A program made the translations under genes and the position numbers. This document shows positions 27,503-37,110 of a stretch of 64,000 nucleotides of DNA, in pieces (the first letter of the stretch is position 1; every line of letters begins with the position of its first letter). The notes under the pieces are model-generated. The model did not search any database. It was given only the letters and a program-made list of their open reading frames with translations, and was not told the origin of the DNA. The stretch is from Candidatus Zhuqueibacterota bacterium (GTDB lineage: Bacteria > Zhuqueibacterota > Zhuqueibacteria > Residuimicrobiales > Krinioviventaceae): the NCBI GenBank assembly GCA_016928775.1, contig JAFGKD010000013.1, positions 62,001 to 126,000 of the forward strand, given 5' to 3'.

Positions 27503-29109
27503 CAGAACAGCTTGTGAATGTTTCTTAGTACAGCGACCCAATGCGTCGTTGTCAGGAATCGTTTGTGCATCAGAACTTTGACAAGCTTAGTCAATTTTAC
27601 CAAAATATTGCGCGAATAGAGCAAATGCATGGCGTCACCGAAAAATTGTCGCAATTTTATATCATACGGAAACCACCAGATATTGCTGCAATTTCCGCCC
27701 TTGTCGTAGCTGACATATTTCACCTGCACCATTTCTTCGAGGCCAAAGCGCGCACGCGTGCGCCCGATACCACTCATTTTATAGCCACCCCACGGAGCGT
27801 TGGGTTCGCCCCAACTGGAGGTGGCGTCATTGATCATCACCGTGCCGGCTTGCAACTCGTCCATAAAGCGCGCGGCCAATTTTGCATTACTCGTCCAGGC
27901 GTATGCTGAAAGACCGTAAATGCTGTCATTGGCCAGATTTATGGCCTGGTCTACAGAATCCACCGCCATGATGGGCAGGACCGGCCCAAACGTCTCTTCC
28001 GTCATAATCCGCATGCTGTGATCGACGTTGGTCAAGAGCGTCGGCTCATAAAAATAGCCGGGGCAATCAAGTTGATTGCCCCCGTGCAGCAATCGAGCGC
28101 CGCGACGGATGGCGTCTTCCACCTGGTCACGGACTTTGATCAATTGCTGCAGATTGGTGAGCGGGCCGATCTGCGTATTGGCATCAAGTGGATCGCCAAC
28201 AGTGATCTGTTTGATTTCCGCATGGCATAGCTGAATAAATTTTTCCGCGACCGCACGCTCCACATAGACGCGCTCGACAGCCGCGCAGACCTGGCCGGAA
28301 TTGAACATGGACCCCCACACAATACCTTTGGCGGCACGCGGCAGATCGGCATCCTTGGCAACGATCGCCGCATCCTTGCCGCCCAGCTCGAGAACCACCG
28401 GCGTCATCTGGTGCGACGCAGCGGTCATCACATCCCGTCCCACCGGTGTACTGCCGGTGAAGATAATTTTGTCGACTTGCGGATGGTGCGTGATATAGGG
28501 CGCATCCGTGTCATGGACAAAAACGGTATTCAAAACGCCGGGCGGCAAGCCGGCACGCTGAAAGATATTGTCAATTTTGCGGCCAACAAGAACCGTATCT
28601 GGCGCCGGCTTGAACAACACGGTATTGCCGGCAACCAGGGCCGCAGCGATTTCCGGAACCGGAACTGAAAATGAATAGTTCCAGGGCGAAATAATCGCGA
28701 CAACACCGTGTGGCTCCAGGCGATAGGCGCTTTTTTTGTGCACAAACAGCAGCTGCTCATGCCGCATCCTGTGCGGTCTGAGGATTTTGTGCGCGTGTCG
28801 ACTTGTGTCCTTGAGAATAGCGAGCACCGCAATAATTTCGGATGCCATCGCCTCGGCGATTGGCTTGCCCTGCTCCCGGGCAATGAGCGTAGCGATTTCC
28901 TCTTGTTGCTGCAAAATGAGATCACTGACCGCCACCAGGAATTTCTGTCTCTCTTTGACCGATTTTTGCGACCAGCCAGAAAAAGCGGCGCGCGCCTTGT
29001 TCAGCGCGCTATCGATCCCGGCGCGTCCTACAGTGTCAACCCGACCGAGCTCTTCTTCGGTGGTCGGATTTATCGAAACGATATAACTGGATTGCGGCTC
29101 ACTGCTCAT
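27502..29109 (-). CDS. Aldehyde dehydrogenase with C-terminal extension
   Basis: An NAD(P)-dependent aldehyde dehydrogenase of 535 aa. SPWNYSFSVPVPEIAAAL and FKPAPDT form the cofactor site, FTGSTPVGRDV the glycine motif, LELGGKDA holds the catalytic Glu and FNSGQVCAA the catalytic Cys. After the normal end of the fold (about residue 475) a 60-residue basic, hydrophobic tail (RQFFGDAMHLLYSRNILVKL) is present, possibly a membrane-association helix. The gene overlaps the GMC oxidoreductase end by 11 bases. An alcohol oxidized by the GMC enzyme could be passed on as an aldehyde, an attractive but unproven pairing. Confidence 0.93.
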   Translation of the reverse strand: MSSEPQSSYIVSINPTTEEELGRVDTVGRAGIDSALNKARAAFSGWSQKSVKERQKFLVAVSDLILQQQEEIATLIAREQGKPIAEAMASEIIAVLAILKDTSRHAHKILRPHRMRHEQLLFVHKKSAYRLEPHGVVAIISPWNYSFSVPVPEIAAALVAGNTVLFKPAPDTVLVGRKIDNIFQRAGLPPGVLNTVFVHDTDAPYITHHPQVDKIIFTGSTPVGRDVMTAASHQMTPVVLELGGKDAAIVAKDADLPRAAKGIVWGSMFNSGQVCAAVERVYVERAVAEKFIQLCHAEIKQITVGDPLDANTQIGPLTNLQQLIKVRDQVEDAIRRGARLLHGGNQLDCPGYFYEPTLLTNVDHSMRIMTEETFGPVLPIMAVDSVDQAINLANDSIYGLSAYAWTSNAKLAARFMDELQAGTVMINDATSSWGEPNAPWGGYKMSGIGRTRARFGLEEMVQVKYVSYDKGGNCSNIWWFPYDIKLRQFFGDAMHLLYSRNILVKLTKLVKVLMHKRFLTTTHWVAVLRNIHKLF

Positions 29110-30691
29110 GTTTTGGCTCTTTCGCTGGAATGTGGCTCATCGCGTACTCGGCAATGGCCGTGATTGTCAGGCTCGGATTCACCCCGAGATTGGCGGGTAC
29201 AACGGCACCATCGACAATATACATGTTGTCATAGTTGAAAATTTTGCCGGTCGAATCCACCACCCCGTGATCTTTATCCTTGCCAATGATACAGCCGCCT
29301 AAAATATGGGCTGAAAGCGGCATATTCAGCAAAACTTCAGTGATGGAGCTGCTCGGGTATCCGTTTATTTTTTTGGCGATAGCGCGTGCGGTTTGATTGG
29401 CCTCCGGGATGAACGTCGGAATGGTGCTGCTCGGCCAATGAGATACCAGTCGCCTTTTAAAGGGACTGTACCATTTCCGCTCAAAGGTTAAATTGAGACG
29501 ATTATCGTAATTTTGCATCACCAAAAAAATGATCGATTTTTTCGCCCAGTTGACTGGATTTAATGTTTTTAAAAATAAAATCGGATGGCGCAGGCAATTC
29601 CAGAAATGCTGCACGGGGCGAGTGAATCGTCCATAACCGTCCGTCATCAAGGTGGCGATAAACGACATGAGATCCGATTTTTCCGGATATCGCACCGGTT
29701 CAATGTGCGTGTTGTCGGTTACAAACAAGCTGGACGTAATGGCAATGCCCTTGGAAAAATCGGCATTTTTGTCGTGTGTTGTCGCGCCAACGAGCACTTC
29801 ACTGTTGGTGCGCACGTTCTTGCCCAATTGATCGGAAAGCTTTGGCAAGGAGCCTTTTTGTTTGCATTGCAACAACAGTTTGTTTGTCCCCAGCGCTCCG
29901 GCGGCAACAACAACGCCGCGGGCGGTGAGCGATGGCCGTCTTGTTCGCAAAATGCCGGTTGATTTTTGTGAGTCGATACGATAGCCACCGTCATCCAGCG
30001 GGATAATGTCAATTGCCTCGGTTTCCGGGATAATCTGCGCCCCCAGCTTTTCCGCCAGGTAGAGATAGTTTCGGTCAAGCGAGTTTTTTCCGCCCTGGCG
30101 ACAACCGACCATACATCGACCGCTAAAATCACATCCTTTCCGCGCCGGACCGTCGCCGCCAAAGTAGGGATCAGAATTGAGCGTATCTGGATCGCCAAAA
30201 AAGATACCGACCTCGGTTGGCTGAAAATGATGCTCGCGGCCGATCTCTCTCGCATATTCATAAAGCAGTTCATCACTTTTCAACAGTTTGGGATTGGTCG
30301 TCACACCCAGCATACGCCGTGCGGTCTGATAAAACGGCGCTAATACTTTTTGCCAGTCCTCTTGCAAATCCTTCCATTGTGGATCGTCAAAGAATGGACG
30401 TGGTGGTTCGAGTAAAACCGCGGCGTATACAAGACTTCCACCGCCAACGCCGGCGCCACCTAAAACGAGCACGTTTTTCAGAAAAACCAACGTCTGAATG
30501 CCGGTACAGAATAAATTGGGTGCCCAGAGCCACTTCCAGAACTGCCAGTTTGTCCTGGCATAGTCGTTTTCCAGCCAGCGTTTGCCACGTTCTATCACAC
30601 AGACAGAATAGCCTTTTTCTGCCAGGCGCAACGCTGCCACGCTACCGCCAAAGCCGGAGCCGATGACAATATAGTCGTAATCGAAGGACAT
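29099..30691 (-). CDS. GMC-family FAD-dependent oxidoreductase
   Basis: A 530-aa flavoprotein of the glucose-methanol-choline family, closest in style to bacterial cholesterol oxidase-like proteins. The Rossmann motif VIGSGFGGSVAALRLAEKGY is at residues 9-28. GGAGVGGGSLVYAAV is the second FAD-contact loop, VVVAAGALGTNKLLL follows, and the C-terminal signature is NMYIVDGAVVPANLGVNPSL. No signal peptide. The ATG at 30691 has GGAAA upstream; the open frame reaches 30712. It is the first gene of a coupled group GMC, ALDH, GT2, GH13, then nagB. Confidence 0.92.
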   Translation of the reverse strand: MSFDYDYIVIGSGFGGSVAALRLAEKGYSVCVIERGKRWLENDYARTNWQFWKWLWAPNLFCTGIQTLVFLKNVLVLGGAGVGGGSLVYAAVLLEPPRPFFDDPQWKDLQEDWQKVLAPFYQTARRMLGVTTNPKLLKSDELLYEYAREIGREHHFQPTEVGIFFGDPDTLNSDPYFGGDGPARKGCDFSGRCMVGCRQGGKNSLDRNYLYLAEKLGAQIIPETEAIDIIPLDDGGYRIDSQKSTGILRTRRPSLTARGVVVAAGALGTNKLLLQCKQKGSLPKLSDQLGKNVRTNSEVLVGATTHDKNADFSKGIAITSSLFVTDNTHIEPVRYPEKSDLMSFIATLMTDGYGRFTRPVQHFWNCLRHPILFLKTLNPVNWAKKSIIFLVMQNYDNRLNLTFERKWYSPFKRRLVSHWPSSTIPTFIPEANQTARAIAKKINGYPSSSITEVLLNMPLSAHILGGCIIGKDKDHGVVDSTGKIFNYDNMYIVDGAVVPANLGVNPSLTITAIAEYAMSHIPAKEPKHEQ

Positions 30692-30811
30692 GTCGTTTCC
30701 ACAGTTTAGCAATCAATGAATCGTTTTCATAACATAGTTAAATCGAGATAAAAATAAAATAGAAAATATTTCTTCCGACCTTATCGACAGCCCGGTGCGA
30801 CAGTTATTGCT

Positions 30812-31585
30812 TTATATCTTTATCACTTTTGTCTGTATGTAGGAAAGGTCCTCTGTTCGAAAAGGCAGATCGTGACCGCCCATAACAATCCCGTGCAGGC
30901 TCTCAATTTTTTGTTTGCTCGCCAAAAATAATTCAGTACTAAAGCGCGGGGTCAATTCCTGCAGGCGTCTTTTCCAAAACAGTCGACTTCCCATCGCATC
31001 GCCGGCGGCGATGAATGAGGTGGATGCCCCCCGAACAATGACAGCACAGTGGCCGGGCGTGTGTCCAGGTGTGTGCAAAAAGCTCAAACAATCCGGTAGT
31101 GCGGGCGCGTCTTCGATCCACTCGATGTGTGCCGGATTCCCCAATATATCATCCCGCCAATATGTCTCGACCAAACGCTTGAGATAGTGCGCGCCAGCTT
31201 CAATTCGACGCGAGTGTGCATGCGGAAAAAACTCGGTCATTATCGCGATGATGTCCGATGATTCCAAAAAAGCGTGCGAAAATGTACGCGCATAGTCAAA
31301 ATCCACGCGACTGACAAGAATACGCGCATTGACAAAAGCATGATTGTGACCAACATGGTCGATATGAACGTGCGTATTGATCACGGCGGTAAAATCTGCG
31401 GGATGAAAATGTAGCGCATTCAGGTTTTCGAGCAGATCACTCTCCCCCGGAAAACCGGTATCAATCATGATGAGGTCGGTTCTCGTTTGAATCGCCGCCG
31501 CCATGAGAGGGACATGTGCCGCCGCCGGATTGCCTTCATCCGGCATGCGCATTTTTATCGGAAAGATATGAATGTTTTTTAGCAT
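30812..31585 (-). CDS. MBL-fold metallohydrolase
   Basis: A 257-aa metallo-beta-lactamase-fold hydrolase. The zinc motif THVHIDHVGHN is at about residues 70-80, followed by the later ligands in HTPGHTPGHCAV (about 171-182), AAGDAMGS and GGHDLPF. The usual roles are thioesterase, lactonase or detoxifying hydrolase; the substrate cannot be deduced. No signal peptide. It starts 33 bases after the DUF1015 gene and probably belongs to the same transcript. The next minus-strand gene (GMC) begins 120 bases downstream after an AT-rich gap. Confidence 0.9.
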   Translation of the reverse strand: MLKNIHIFPIKMRMPDEGNPAAAHVPLMAAAIQTRTDLIMIDTGFPGESDLLENLNALHFHPADFTAVINTHVHIDHVGHNHAFVNARILVSRVDFDYARTFSHAFLESSDIIAIMTEFFPHAHSRRIEAGAHYLKRLVETYWRDDILGNPAHIEWIEDAPALPDCLSFLHTPGHTPGHCAVIVRGASTSFIAAGDAMGSRLFWKRRLQELTPRFSTELFLASKQKIESLHGIVMGGHDLPFRTEDLSYIQTKVIKI

Positions 31586-31618
31586 TTCAAGAAAGGCGAG
31601 CTGGCTTGTCGTGTGAAA

Positions 31619-32866
31619 TTAATCCAAAAGATGTGTCGCCAGGCCGCTCAAAAGTTTGGGCTCGAACCAGGTTGATTTTGGCGGCATCACTGTGCCCGCA
31701 TCCGCGACATCCATGACTTGTTGCATGCTGGTGGGAAACAGTGCAAAAGCAACAGCATAAACTCCGGAACCGACCAGGCGCTCCAGCTCGCGCACTCCGC
31801 GAATACCACCGATAAAATCGATACGCTCATCCATGCGCGGGTTTTCAATGCCCAAAAGAGGGTGCAGTATGTTATCCTGCAAAATACTGACGTCAAGACT
31901 CTTGACCGCATCCGTTGTATGAACATATTCTTTCTTTATGGCGAGTTTGAACCACTGTTTGTTCATGTACATCGCAAAAGTTTTGCTGGATATGAGGCTT
32001 TCAAAATGTTCTGTGATGGGCGTCAAAACAAATTTCTCCTTTAATTTTTCCAGCAAGGTTTGTGCAGTATATCCGTTCAAATCGCGAACCACGCGGTTAT
32101 AGGGAAGAACCAGCAAGTCAGTATGCGGAAAAGTGACTGTCAAAAAAAAGTTGTAGCTCTCCTCGCCGGTAAAGTTCGGCTGCTCTTGCCTTTTTTGTCG
32201 ACACAAAACCGCTGCGCTCTCGGAGCGATGATGCCCGTCAGCGATATAAAGGGTTGGCAGTTCGGCAAATGATGAACGGATGATCTCATTGAACGGCGGG
32301 TGATCCACCTTGTAAAAAATGTGCCGAACATCATAGAAACTGATAAAATCATATATTTTTCGGCTTTTACTGAGCAACATGCTCACGAGAGCCGCCATTT
32401 TGTCGTTTTGCCGATAGGCTAAAAAAACCGGGCCGGTCTGCGCTTTGAGTCTGCTCATCAAATGCACGCGATCATTGACCTTTTCCGGTCGGGTATACTC
32501 ATGCTTTTTGATGATACCGCGATCGTATTCATCGACAGAGGCAATACCGACAAAGCCGGTCTGGACGTGATCGCCCATAATTTGCTGGTACAGATAATAG
32601 TATGGTTCTTTTTCCTGCAAAAGCTTGTATTCGCGTATAAAGCGTTGCAGATTTTTAGCGCCTCTGGCATAGACAGTTTCCGAGTAGTGATTTACATCAT
32701 CTGTAAAATCAATTTCCGGTTTTGTAATAAACAAGAAACAATGGGGATTATTCGCCGCGATGTCGCGCGCCTCTTTTGTGCTCAGTACATCATAAGGGAG
32801 GGCGGCAATTTTATCAACAAGTGTGGGATTCGGGCACAAGGCTCGAAAGGGCAGGATCGTGGCCAT
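31619..32866 (-). CDS. DUF1015 family protein
   Basis: A 415-aa protein of the DUF1015 family, of unknown biochemical function, widespread in anaerobes. Recognisable features are the N-terminal LPFRALCPNPTLVDKIAALPYDVLS, the EYTRPEKVNDRVHLM segment, the metal-site-like YIADGHHRSESA and the C-terminal VMPPKSTWFEPKLLSGL. Its length is typical. The start has a good AGGAG about 5-7 bases upstream. It heads a small operon with the MBL-fold hydrolase and is divergent from the sensor kinase. Confidence 0.9.
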   Translation of the reverse strand: MATILPFRALCPNPTLVDKIAALPYDVLSTKEARDIAANNPHCFLFITKPEIDFTDDVNHYSETVYARGAKNLQRFIREYKLLQEKEPYYYLYQQIMGDHVQTGFVGIASVDEYDRGIIKKHEYTRPEKVNDRVHLMSRLKAQTGPVFLAYRQNDKMAALVSMLLSKSRKIYDFISFYDVRHIFYKVDHPPFNEIIRSSFAELPTLYIADGHHRSESAAVLCRQKRQEQPNFTGEESYNFFLTVTFPHTDLLVLPYNRVVRDLNGYTAQTLLEKLKEKFVLTPITEHFESLISSKTFAMYMNKQWFKLAIKKEYVHTTDAVKSLDVSILQDNILHPLLGIENPRMDERIDFIGGIRGVRELERLVGSGVYAVAFALFPTSMQQVMDVADAGTVMPPKSTWFEPKLLSGLATHLLD

Positions 32867-33053
32867 GCATCATCTCCTTTATGTGAATGGGCAATATTAG
32901 CAAGATTGGATTGAAAATGCAAGTGAAACGTCAAAATGTGCGTAAAACCCATTGTTTGCTTGAAAAGAATTCAACTTTTTCCTAAGTTTTGCAAAAGTGC
33001 AGCACGTATTTTGGCAACCGGCCGCTGCGACATTGTGCAGAAAGATTGTACCC

Positions 33054-35369
33054 ATGCGATATTTTTCACCTGTTCAGATATTTATGCTTTTTTTTATTCA
33101 CGTTAGCTTTTTGAGCATGCACGCCTGTGCAAAAAAGTACTATACATTCCACGAAATCAACTATAATGAAAATGTGTCACGTCGGTTTTATGCCGATCTG
33201 GATGGTGATGGTGTGGATGAATATATCAATCTCGATCTTCAGCAAACCGGCGCTCTTGTTATCGACATTGACAAGGGCATTCCTGTCACCATGTCGCATC
33301 TCGCCGGCAGGTTTTTCATCGAGAATGTTTTACTTTTTGACTTTATCGGGGATGACGCCCCTGAAATCATCGTTGTTCGAAAAGAAGTCGATATGGTGTG
33401 GCTCGACGTTTACGCGGTTGAAAGACTATATGGCTCGTTTGCATGTGTCAAACAATTCTCAACAGAGCCCGTTCACTGCCAAAGAGATGTGAACGAGGAT
33501 AAAAATTTCGACATAACAGTTCGATATGGCTGTGCTGCAGACCTGAACGGCGATGACGTGGGCGATTTGATCATCGGTATCGATACGGGTATCGATCTCG
33601 AACCACGAGGTATCTATACCTACGATGGAACCTGCGGTGAAAAATTATGGCAGTTTGATACGGCTGGACAGCCCCAGAATCTATATGTGAATGACCACGA
33701 TCAGGATGGAGAGAATGAAATAGTCTTTGTCACCTATTCGCCGGATAACGGCCATTCAGCCAATTTTATGGATGATACGCATGCCTATTTAATATGCCTG
33801 AATTCAAATGGTAATCTTGAATGGAAGCATATGGCCGGCGGGAGATTTTTTACGCCTCATTTTAATATGGGCGATTTGGACCATGATCAGAAAAATGAAA
33901 TTGTCAATGTCTTTGCCTCGGGGCATACCAATACTGAATATACAACATACAACCTTCAAATCAGGAAGATCGAGACCGGAAAGGTTCAACGGCAATATGC
34001 TTTGAATGGAAAGCCGGGGGCAATTTTTATCGCGGATATCAATCAGGACGGTGAGCCGGAAATTTTGACCAGCTGTTTCAACCCGGAAAAATTCTCATTG
34101 CTGCTTTTTTCAAACAGCCTGCAACTCCTGCAACACAAAAAAATGAATCAGCATAACCGATTTGTCTTTGGTGAAATGAGTGACTTTGATTTTGATGACC
34201 GTCCTGAAATTATTGCCTGTGATTTAAACAAATTGTTTATTCTGGACAACAGGTTTCGCCGGATCGCCTCGAAAAAAATGCCATACGCTATTCATAACCT
34301 CCATCTTGTTCGCAACCACAAATATGATCCGCTGATCAATGTCGGGCAGATGGATGCCGGCACATTTCGTGGCGCCTATTTGCTTCACCCGGCTCCCGAC
34401 TTGTTCGCTTTTTTCACAAACCAGCCGCCTGCGACATATATTGTCGCGGCTCTGCTTACATTGCCACTGCTTTTTCTGCCATTCAGAAAAACAATAAAAA
34501 GAACATATCAGCATCGATCAAAATCTCAATTAACAGAACAACGCGATTCCTTGTTGCAGATTTTAGCCGCATTCGGGCATGGCCAAACCGCGCTGGCAAA
34601 CCTCGACCGACTTGGGTTACTGTTCAGAAATGCGCCGGGTGATGTGCCGCCGGAATATACGCAACGACTCAATGAAACAACCGAGGCTTTTCGGCAGTTC
34701 ACCGCACCCCAACTGGAACAGATTGTCAAAAAAGCCGTTGCCGCCCAAATCAACGACAGAATCGTCCATTCCTTCTCAACGGCCTCATCCCGCTTGCTGG
34801 AACATGTTAAATCGTATCAGAGCCAATCATCAATCGCGCACGCCCTCGCCGACAGCATTCCCAAATATGTCGAAGCCGTGCAAAAGGAATTAAAAAATAT
34901 TCAAGGTGAGCTCAAAGCCGATTATACAAGCGATATTGTCACAGCGATAAAAACCGTCATCACCGCCACAACGCCGGACATGCAAAAGCAGGGTGTGGAG
35001 TTAAAACAGGTCAAAATTGACGGATCTATGACCGTAAAAGGCTTTATTCATGCAATGGAATTGCAGAGCATCCTGGAAGAGCTCGTACGCAATGCGATTC
35101 ACGCCATGCAACAGTCGGAGAAAAAAGAATTAACTGTCCATATTTCTTCCAAGGACGCTATTGTCATTGACATCGCAGATACCGGCTGCGGCATGAATGA
35201 CGATATAAAGAGCAAAATCTTTGATCGCGATGTCACGAGCAAAAAAGAGGGCGGCTATGGTCTCTATCATGCCAAAAACATTTTGCAAAAATATGGCGGC
35301 AAACTGCGCGTCCAAAAAACCGAATCCGGTGGCGGCACTACCATGCGGCTGATTTTGAAAGAGGTATAA
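33054..35369 (+). CDS. Sensor histidine kinase with FG-GAP-like ectodomain
   Basis: A 771-aa membrane kinase. A signal/anchor segment (FMLFFIHVSFLSMHACA) leads to an extracytoplasmic region (about 30-440) with at least six FG-GAP/VCBS-like calcium-type loops (DLDGDGVDE, DLNGDDVGD, DHDQDGENE, DLDHDQKNE, DINQDGEPE, DFDFDDRPE), probably a beta-propeller. A transmembrane helix lies near 460-480 (YIVAALLTLPLLFLPF). The cytoplasmic part has a helical region with a candidate phospho-acceptor His near 509 (LAAFGHGQTA) and a complete HATPase domain: N box ELVRNAIHAM, DTGCGM and GGYGLYHAKNIL. The ATG at 33054 is preferred; the frame is open to a GTG at 32997. The regulator gene starts 3 bases after its stop. 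Confidence 0.9.
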   Translation: MRYFSPVQIFMLFFIHVSFLSMHACAKKYYTFHEINYNENVSRRFYADLDGDGVDEYINLDLQQTGALVIDIDKGIPVTMSHLAGRFFIENVLLFDFIGDDAPEIIVVRKEVDMVWLDVYAVERLYGSFACVKQFSTEPVHCQRDVNEDKNFDITVRYGCAADLNGDDVGDLIIGIDTGIDLEPRGIYTYDGTCGEKLWQFDTAGQPQNLYVNDHDQDGENEIVFVTYSPDNGHSANFMDDTHAYLICLNSNGNLEWKHMAGGRFFTPHFNMGDLDHDQKNEIVNVFASGHTNTEYTTYNLQIRKIETGKVQRQYALNGKPGAIFIADINQDGEPEILTSCFNPEKFSLLLFSNSLQLLQHKKMNQHNRFVFGEMSDFDFDDRPEIIACDLNKLFILDNRFRRIASKKMPYAIHNLHLVRNHKYDPLINVGQMDAGTFRGAYLLHPAPDLFAFFTNQPPATYIVAALLTLPLLFLPFRKTIKRTYQHRSKSQLTEQRDSLLQILAAFGHGQTALANLDRLGLLFRNAPGDVPPEYTQRLNETTEAFRQFTAPQLEQIVKKAVAAQINDRIVHSFSTASSRLLEHVKSYQSQSSIAHALADSIPKYVEAVQKELKNIQGELKADYTSDIVTAIKTVITATTPDMQKQGVELKQVKIDGSMTVKGFIHAMELQSILEELVRNAIHAMQQSEKKELTVHISSKDAIVIDIADTGCGMNDDIKSKIFDRDVTSKKEGGYGLYHAKNILQKYGGKLRVQKTESGGGTTMRLILKEV

Positions 35370-35372
35370 ACG

Positions 35373-36725
35373 ATGTCCAGGCCGAAAATTCTCATTGTGG
35401 ATGACAATGTAAAATTTATCGATGACCTCTCGCTGCTCCTGGGTAGCAGCTATGAATGCTTTTCCGCTTGTACCGGCGAGGAGGGATTGGCGAATTTGGC
35501 CAAAAAAAATTATGATCTTTTACTGCTTGACATCGACCTCGGCGATGGCATGGATGGCTTTGACGTCATGGATTTTTTGGCGGAACAGGAGATCAAGCTG
35601 CCGATCATCATAGTGTCGCACGATCACTCTATCCCCACAGTGGTGCGCGCCCTTAAAAAAGGCGCCTACGATTATATCGGCAAAAAACCGGATCTGGCCG
35701 AAGTGCGGGTGATCCTCGATCGTGCCATGCAAGAATTTGGCTTCAAGCGCGATTCGGAGTTCTACCGCGACGAATTACGAAGGCAGTCGGGTGATCTGAT
35801 CGGTATGAGTCCGGCCATTCAAACAATTCGCGAGCAGATCGCGCACATCGCCGACACGCCAACAAATGTGCTCATCACCGGCGAAAGCGGCACCGGCAAG
35901 GAGATTGTCGCCAAACAAATCCACTACTCGAGTCAGAGACGCGATAAACCGTTCATTCCGCTCAATTGCGCCGCGATTCCCAAAGAGCTTTTTGAAAGCG
36001 AGTTGTTTGGCCATGAAAGAGGCGCGTTTACGCACGCCTACAAACGTCGCCTTGGCAAATTTGAATTGGCCGACCGGGGCACAATCTTTTTGGATGAGAT
36101 TGCCGAGCTCGATCCGTCCATGCAAGCCAAACTGTTGCGCGTCATCCAGGACAAAAATATTCAGCGCGTCGGCGGCGACGATTTCAAGAACGTGAATGTG
36201 CGCATCATCGCTGCGACCAATCATGATTTAAAAGTCATGGTGGATGGAAAACAGTTTCGCGAGGATTTCTATTATCGCCTCAATGTTTTTCCGATCTCCA
36301 TCCCGCCGTTGCGCGAGCGCCGCGAGGATATCCCCTTGCTTGTCGAGCTATTCATCAAACAAAAAGGTGAAGAGCTGAAAAAAAATATCACATCCATCTC
36401 GCAGGAAGCGCTGGCTGGTCTGCTGAATTATGACTGGCCTGGCAACGTACGTGAGCTGGAAAATATGGTCGAACGAGCAGTCATTCTTGCAAAAGGTGAA
36501 CAGTTGCTGCCGGTCTATTTTACCGAGCTAAAGTGTCCTAAAATGAGCGATCCGATCGATTACCATATCGCTAAAAAACAGGCCGAGGAAAACTTTCAGC
36601 GCGATTTTATTCCGCGAATGATCAAATTGGCAGATGGCAACATTTCAAAAGCCGCAGAACAGATGGGGATCACTCGGCAGGGATTACAAAAAATGCTCAA
36701 AAATCTGGGCATGGATTCCGATTAG
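35373..36725 (+). CDS. Sigma-54-dependent NtrC-type response regulator
   Basis: A 450-aa activator with three domains: receiver (1-125, phospho-site Asp53 in LLLLDID, Lys105), AAA+ (about 140-380, Walker A GESGTGKE at 170-177, FLDEIAELD Walker B, arginine fingers in [13 protein letters not shown]) and a Fis-type helix-turn-helix ([18 protein letters not shown]). The sigma-54 contact loop reads GAFTHA (217-222) instead of the canonical GAFTGA. It follows the kinase by 3 bases with AAAGAGG upstream. A sigma-54 promoter with an upstream dyad lies 200 bases downstream, so the probable targets are the exported proteins that follow. Confidence 0.96.
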   Translation: MSRPKILIVDDNVKFIDDLSLLLGSSYECFSACTGEEGLANLAKKNYDLLLLDIDLGDGMDGFDVMDFLAEQEIKLPIIIVSHDHSIPTVVRALKKGAYDYIGKKPDLAEVRVILDRAMQEFGFKRDSEFYRDELRRQSGDLIGMSPAIQTIREQIAHIADTPTNVLITGESGTGKEIVAKQIHYSSQRRDKPFIPLNCAAIPKELFESELFGHERGAFTHAYKRRLGKFELADRGTIFLDEIAELDPSMQAKLLRVIQDKNIQRVGGDDFKNVNVRIIAATNHDLKVMVDGKQFREDFYYRLNVFPISIPPLRERREDIPLLVELFIKQKGEELKKNITSISQEALAGLLNYDWPGNVRELENMVERAVILAKGEQLLPVYFTELKCPKMSDPIDYHIAKKQAEENFQRDFIPRMIKLADGNISKAAEQMGITRQGLQKMLKNLGMDSD

Positions 36726-36857
36726 CTGCAAACTCTCGTTTCTTTGCGTAACCGGGGTTACATGTAAAAAAAGGTTGTTTTTATGTGGCTTGCGCGCCGT
36801 TCACCGCAAAGCTGCGTTTGCATTTCTTGAAAAACAGTCTTTCCTCCCTTAACGCCC

Positions 36858-36877
36858 CTTGCCAAGCTAAAGGCAAG
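36858..36877. promoter_or_regulatory. Inverted repeat, candidate activator binding site
   Basis: CTTGCC (36858-36863) and GGCAAG (36872-36877) form a 20-base dyad centred about 90 bases upstream of the predicted sigma-54 transcription start, the usual position for an NtrC-type enhancer. A second dyad, GTAACC-GG-GGTTAC, lies at 36748-36761 just after the regulator stop and might be a further site or a weak terminator. The rest of the 385-base gap 36726-37110 has no gene. Confidence 0.35.
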
Positions 36878-36931
36878 CTCAATAAATACAGTATCTACTG
36901 TTTTCAGCGCTCACTTTTGTACGCCATGTTA

Positions 36932-36947
36932 TGGTACTTTAATTGCA
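36932..36947 (+). promoter_or_regulatory. Sigma-54 (-24/-12) promoter
   Basis: The string TGGTAC-N5-TTGCA matches the consensus TGGCAC-N5-TTGCW at all but one position, with GG (36933-36934) and GC (36945-36946) separated by exactly 10 bases. A start site about 12 bases further, near 36958, would give a leader of about 150 bases before the first exported gene. It is directly downstream of the NtrC-type regulator gene. Confidence 0.6.
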
Positions 36948-37110
36948 TTCACAGTTTTTGAGACAACCTGTTATCTGCGCCAAAACAAGTACCTAATCGT
37001 CCTCTTCTCTCCGAGCTGCCGATCAAATTCATTCTTTCTTGAGAGGGAGAGAATCAAGATGTCCTGCAAGATGATGTGTCGAAAAATTTGGCCAAAACAT
37101 GGAGGGCAAC

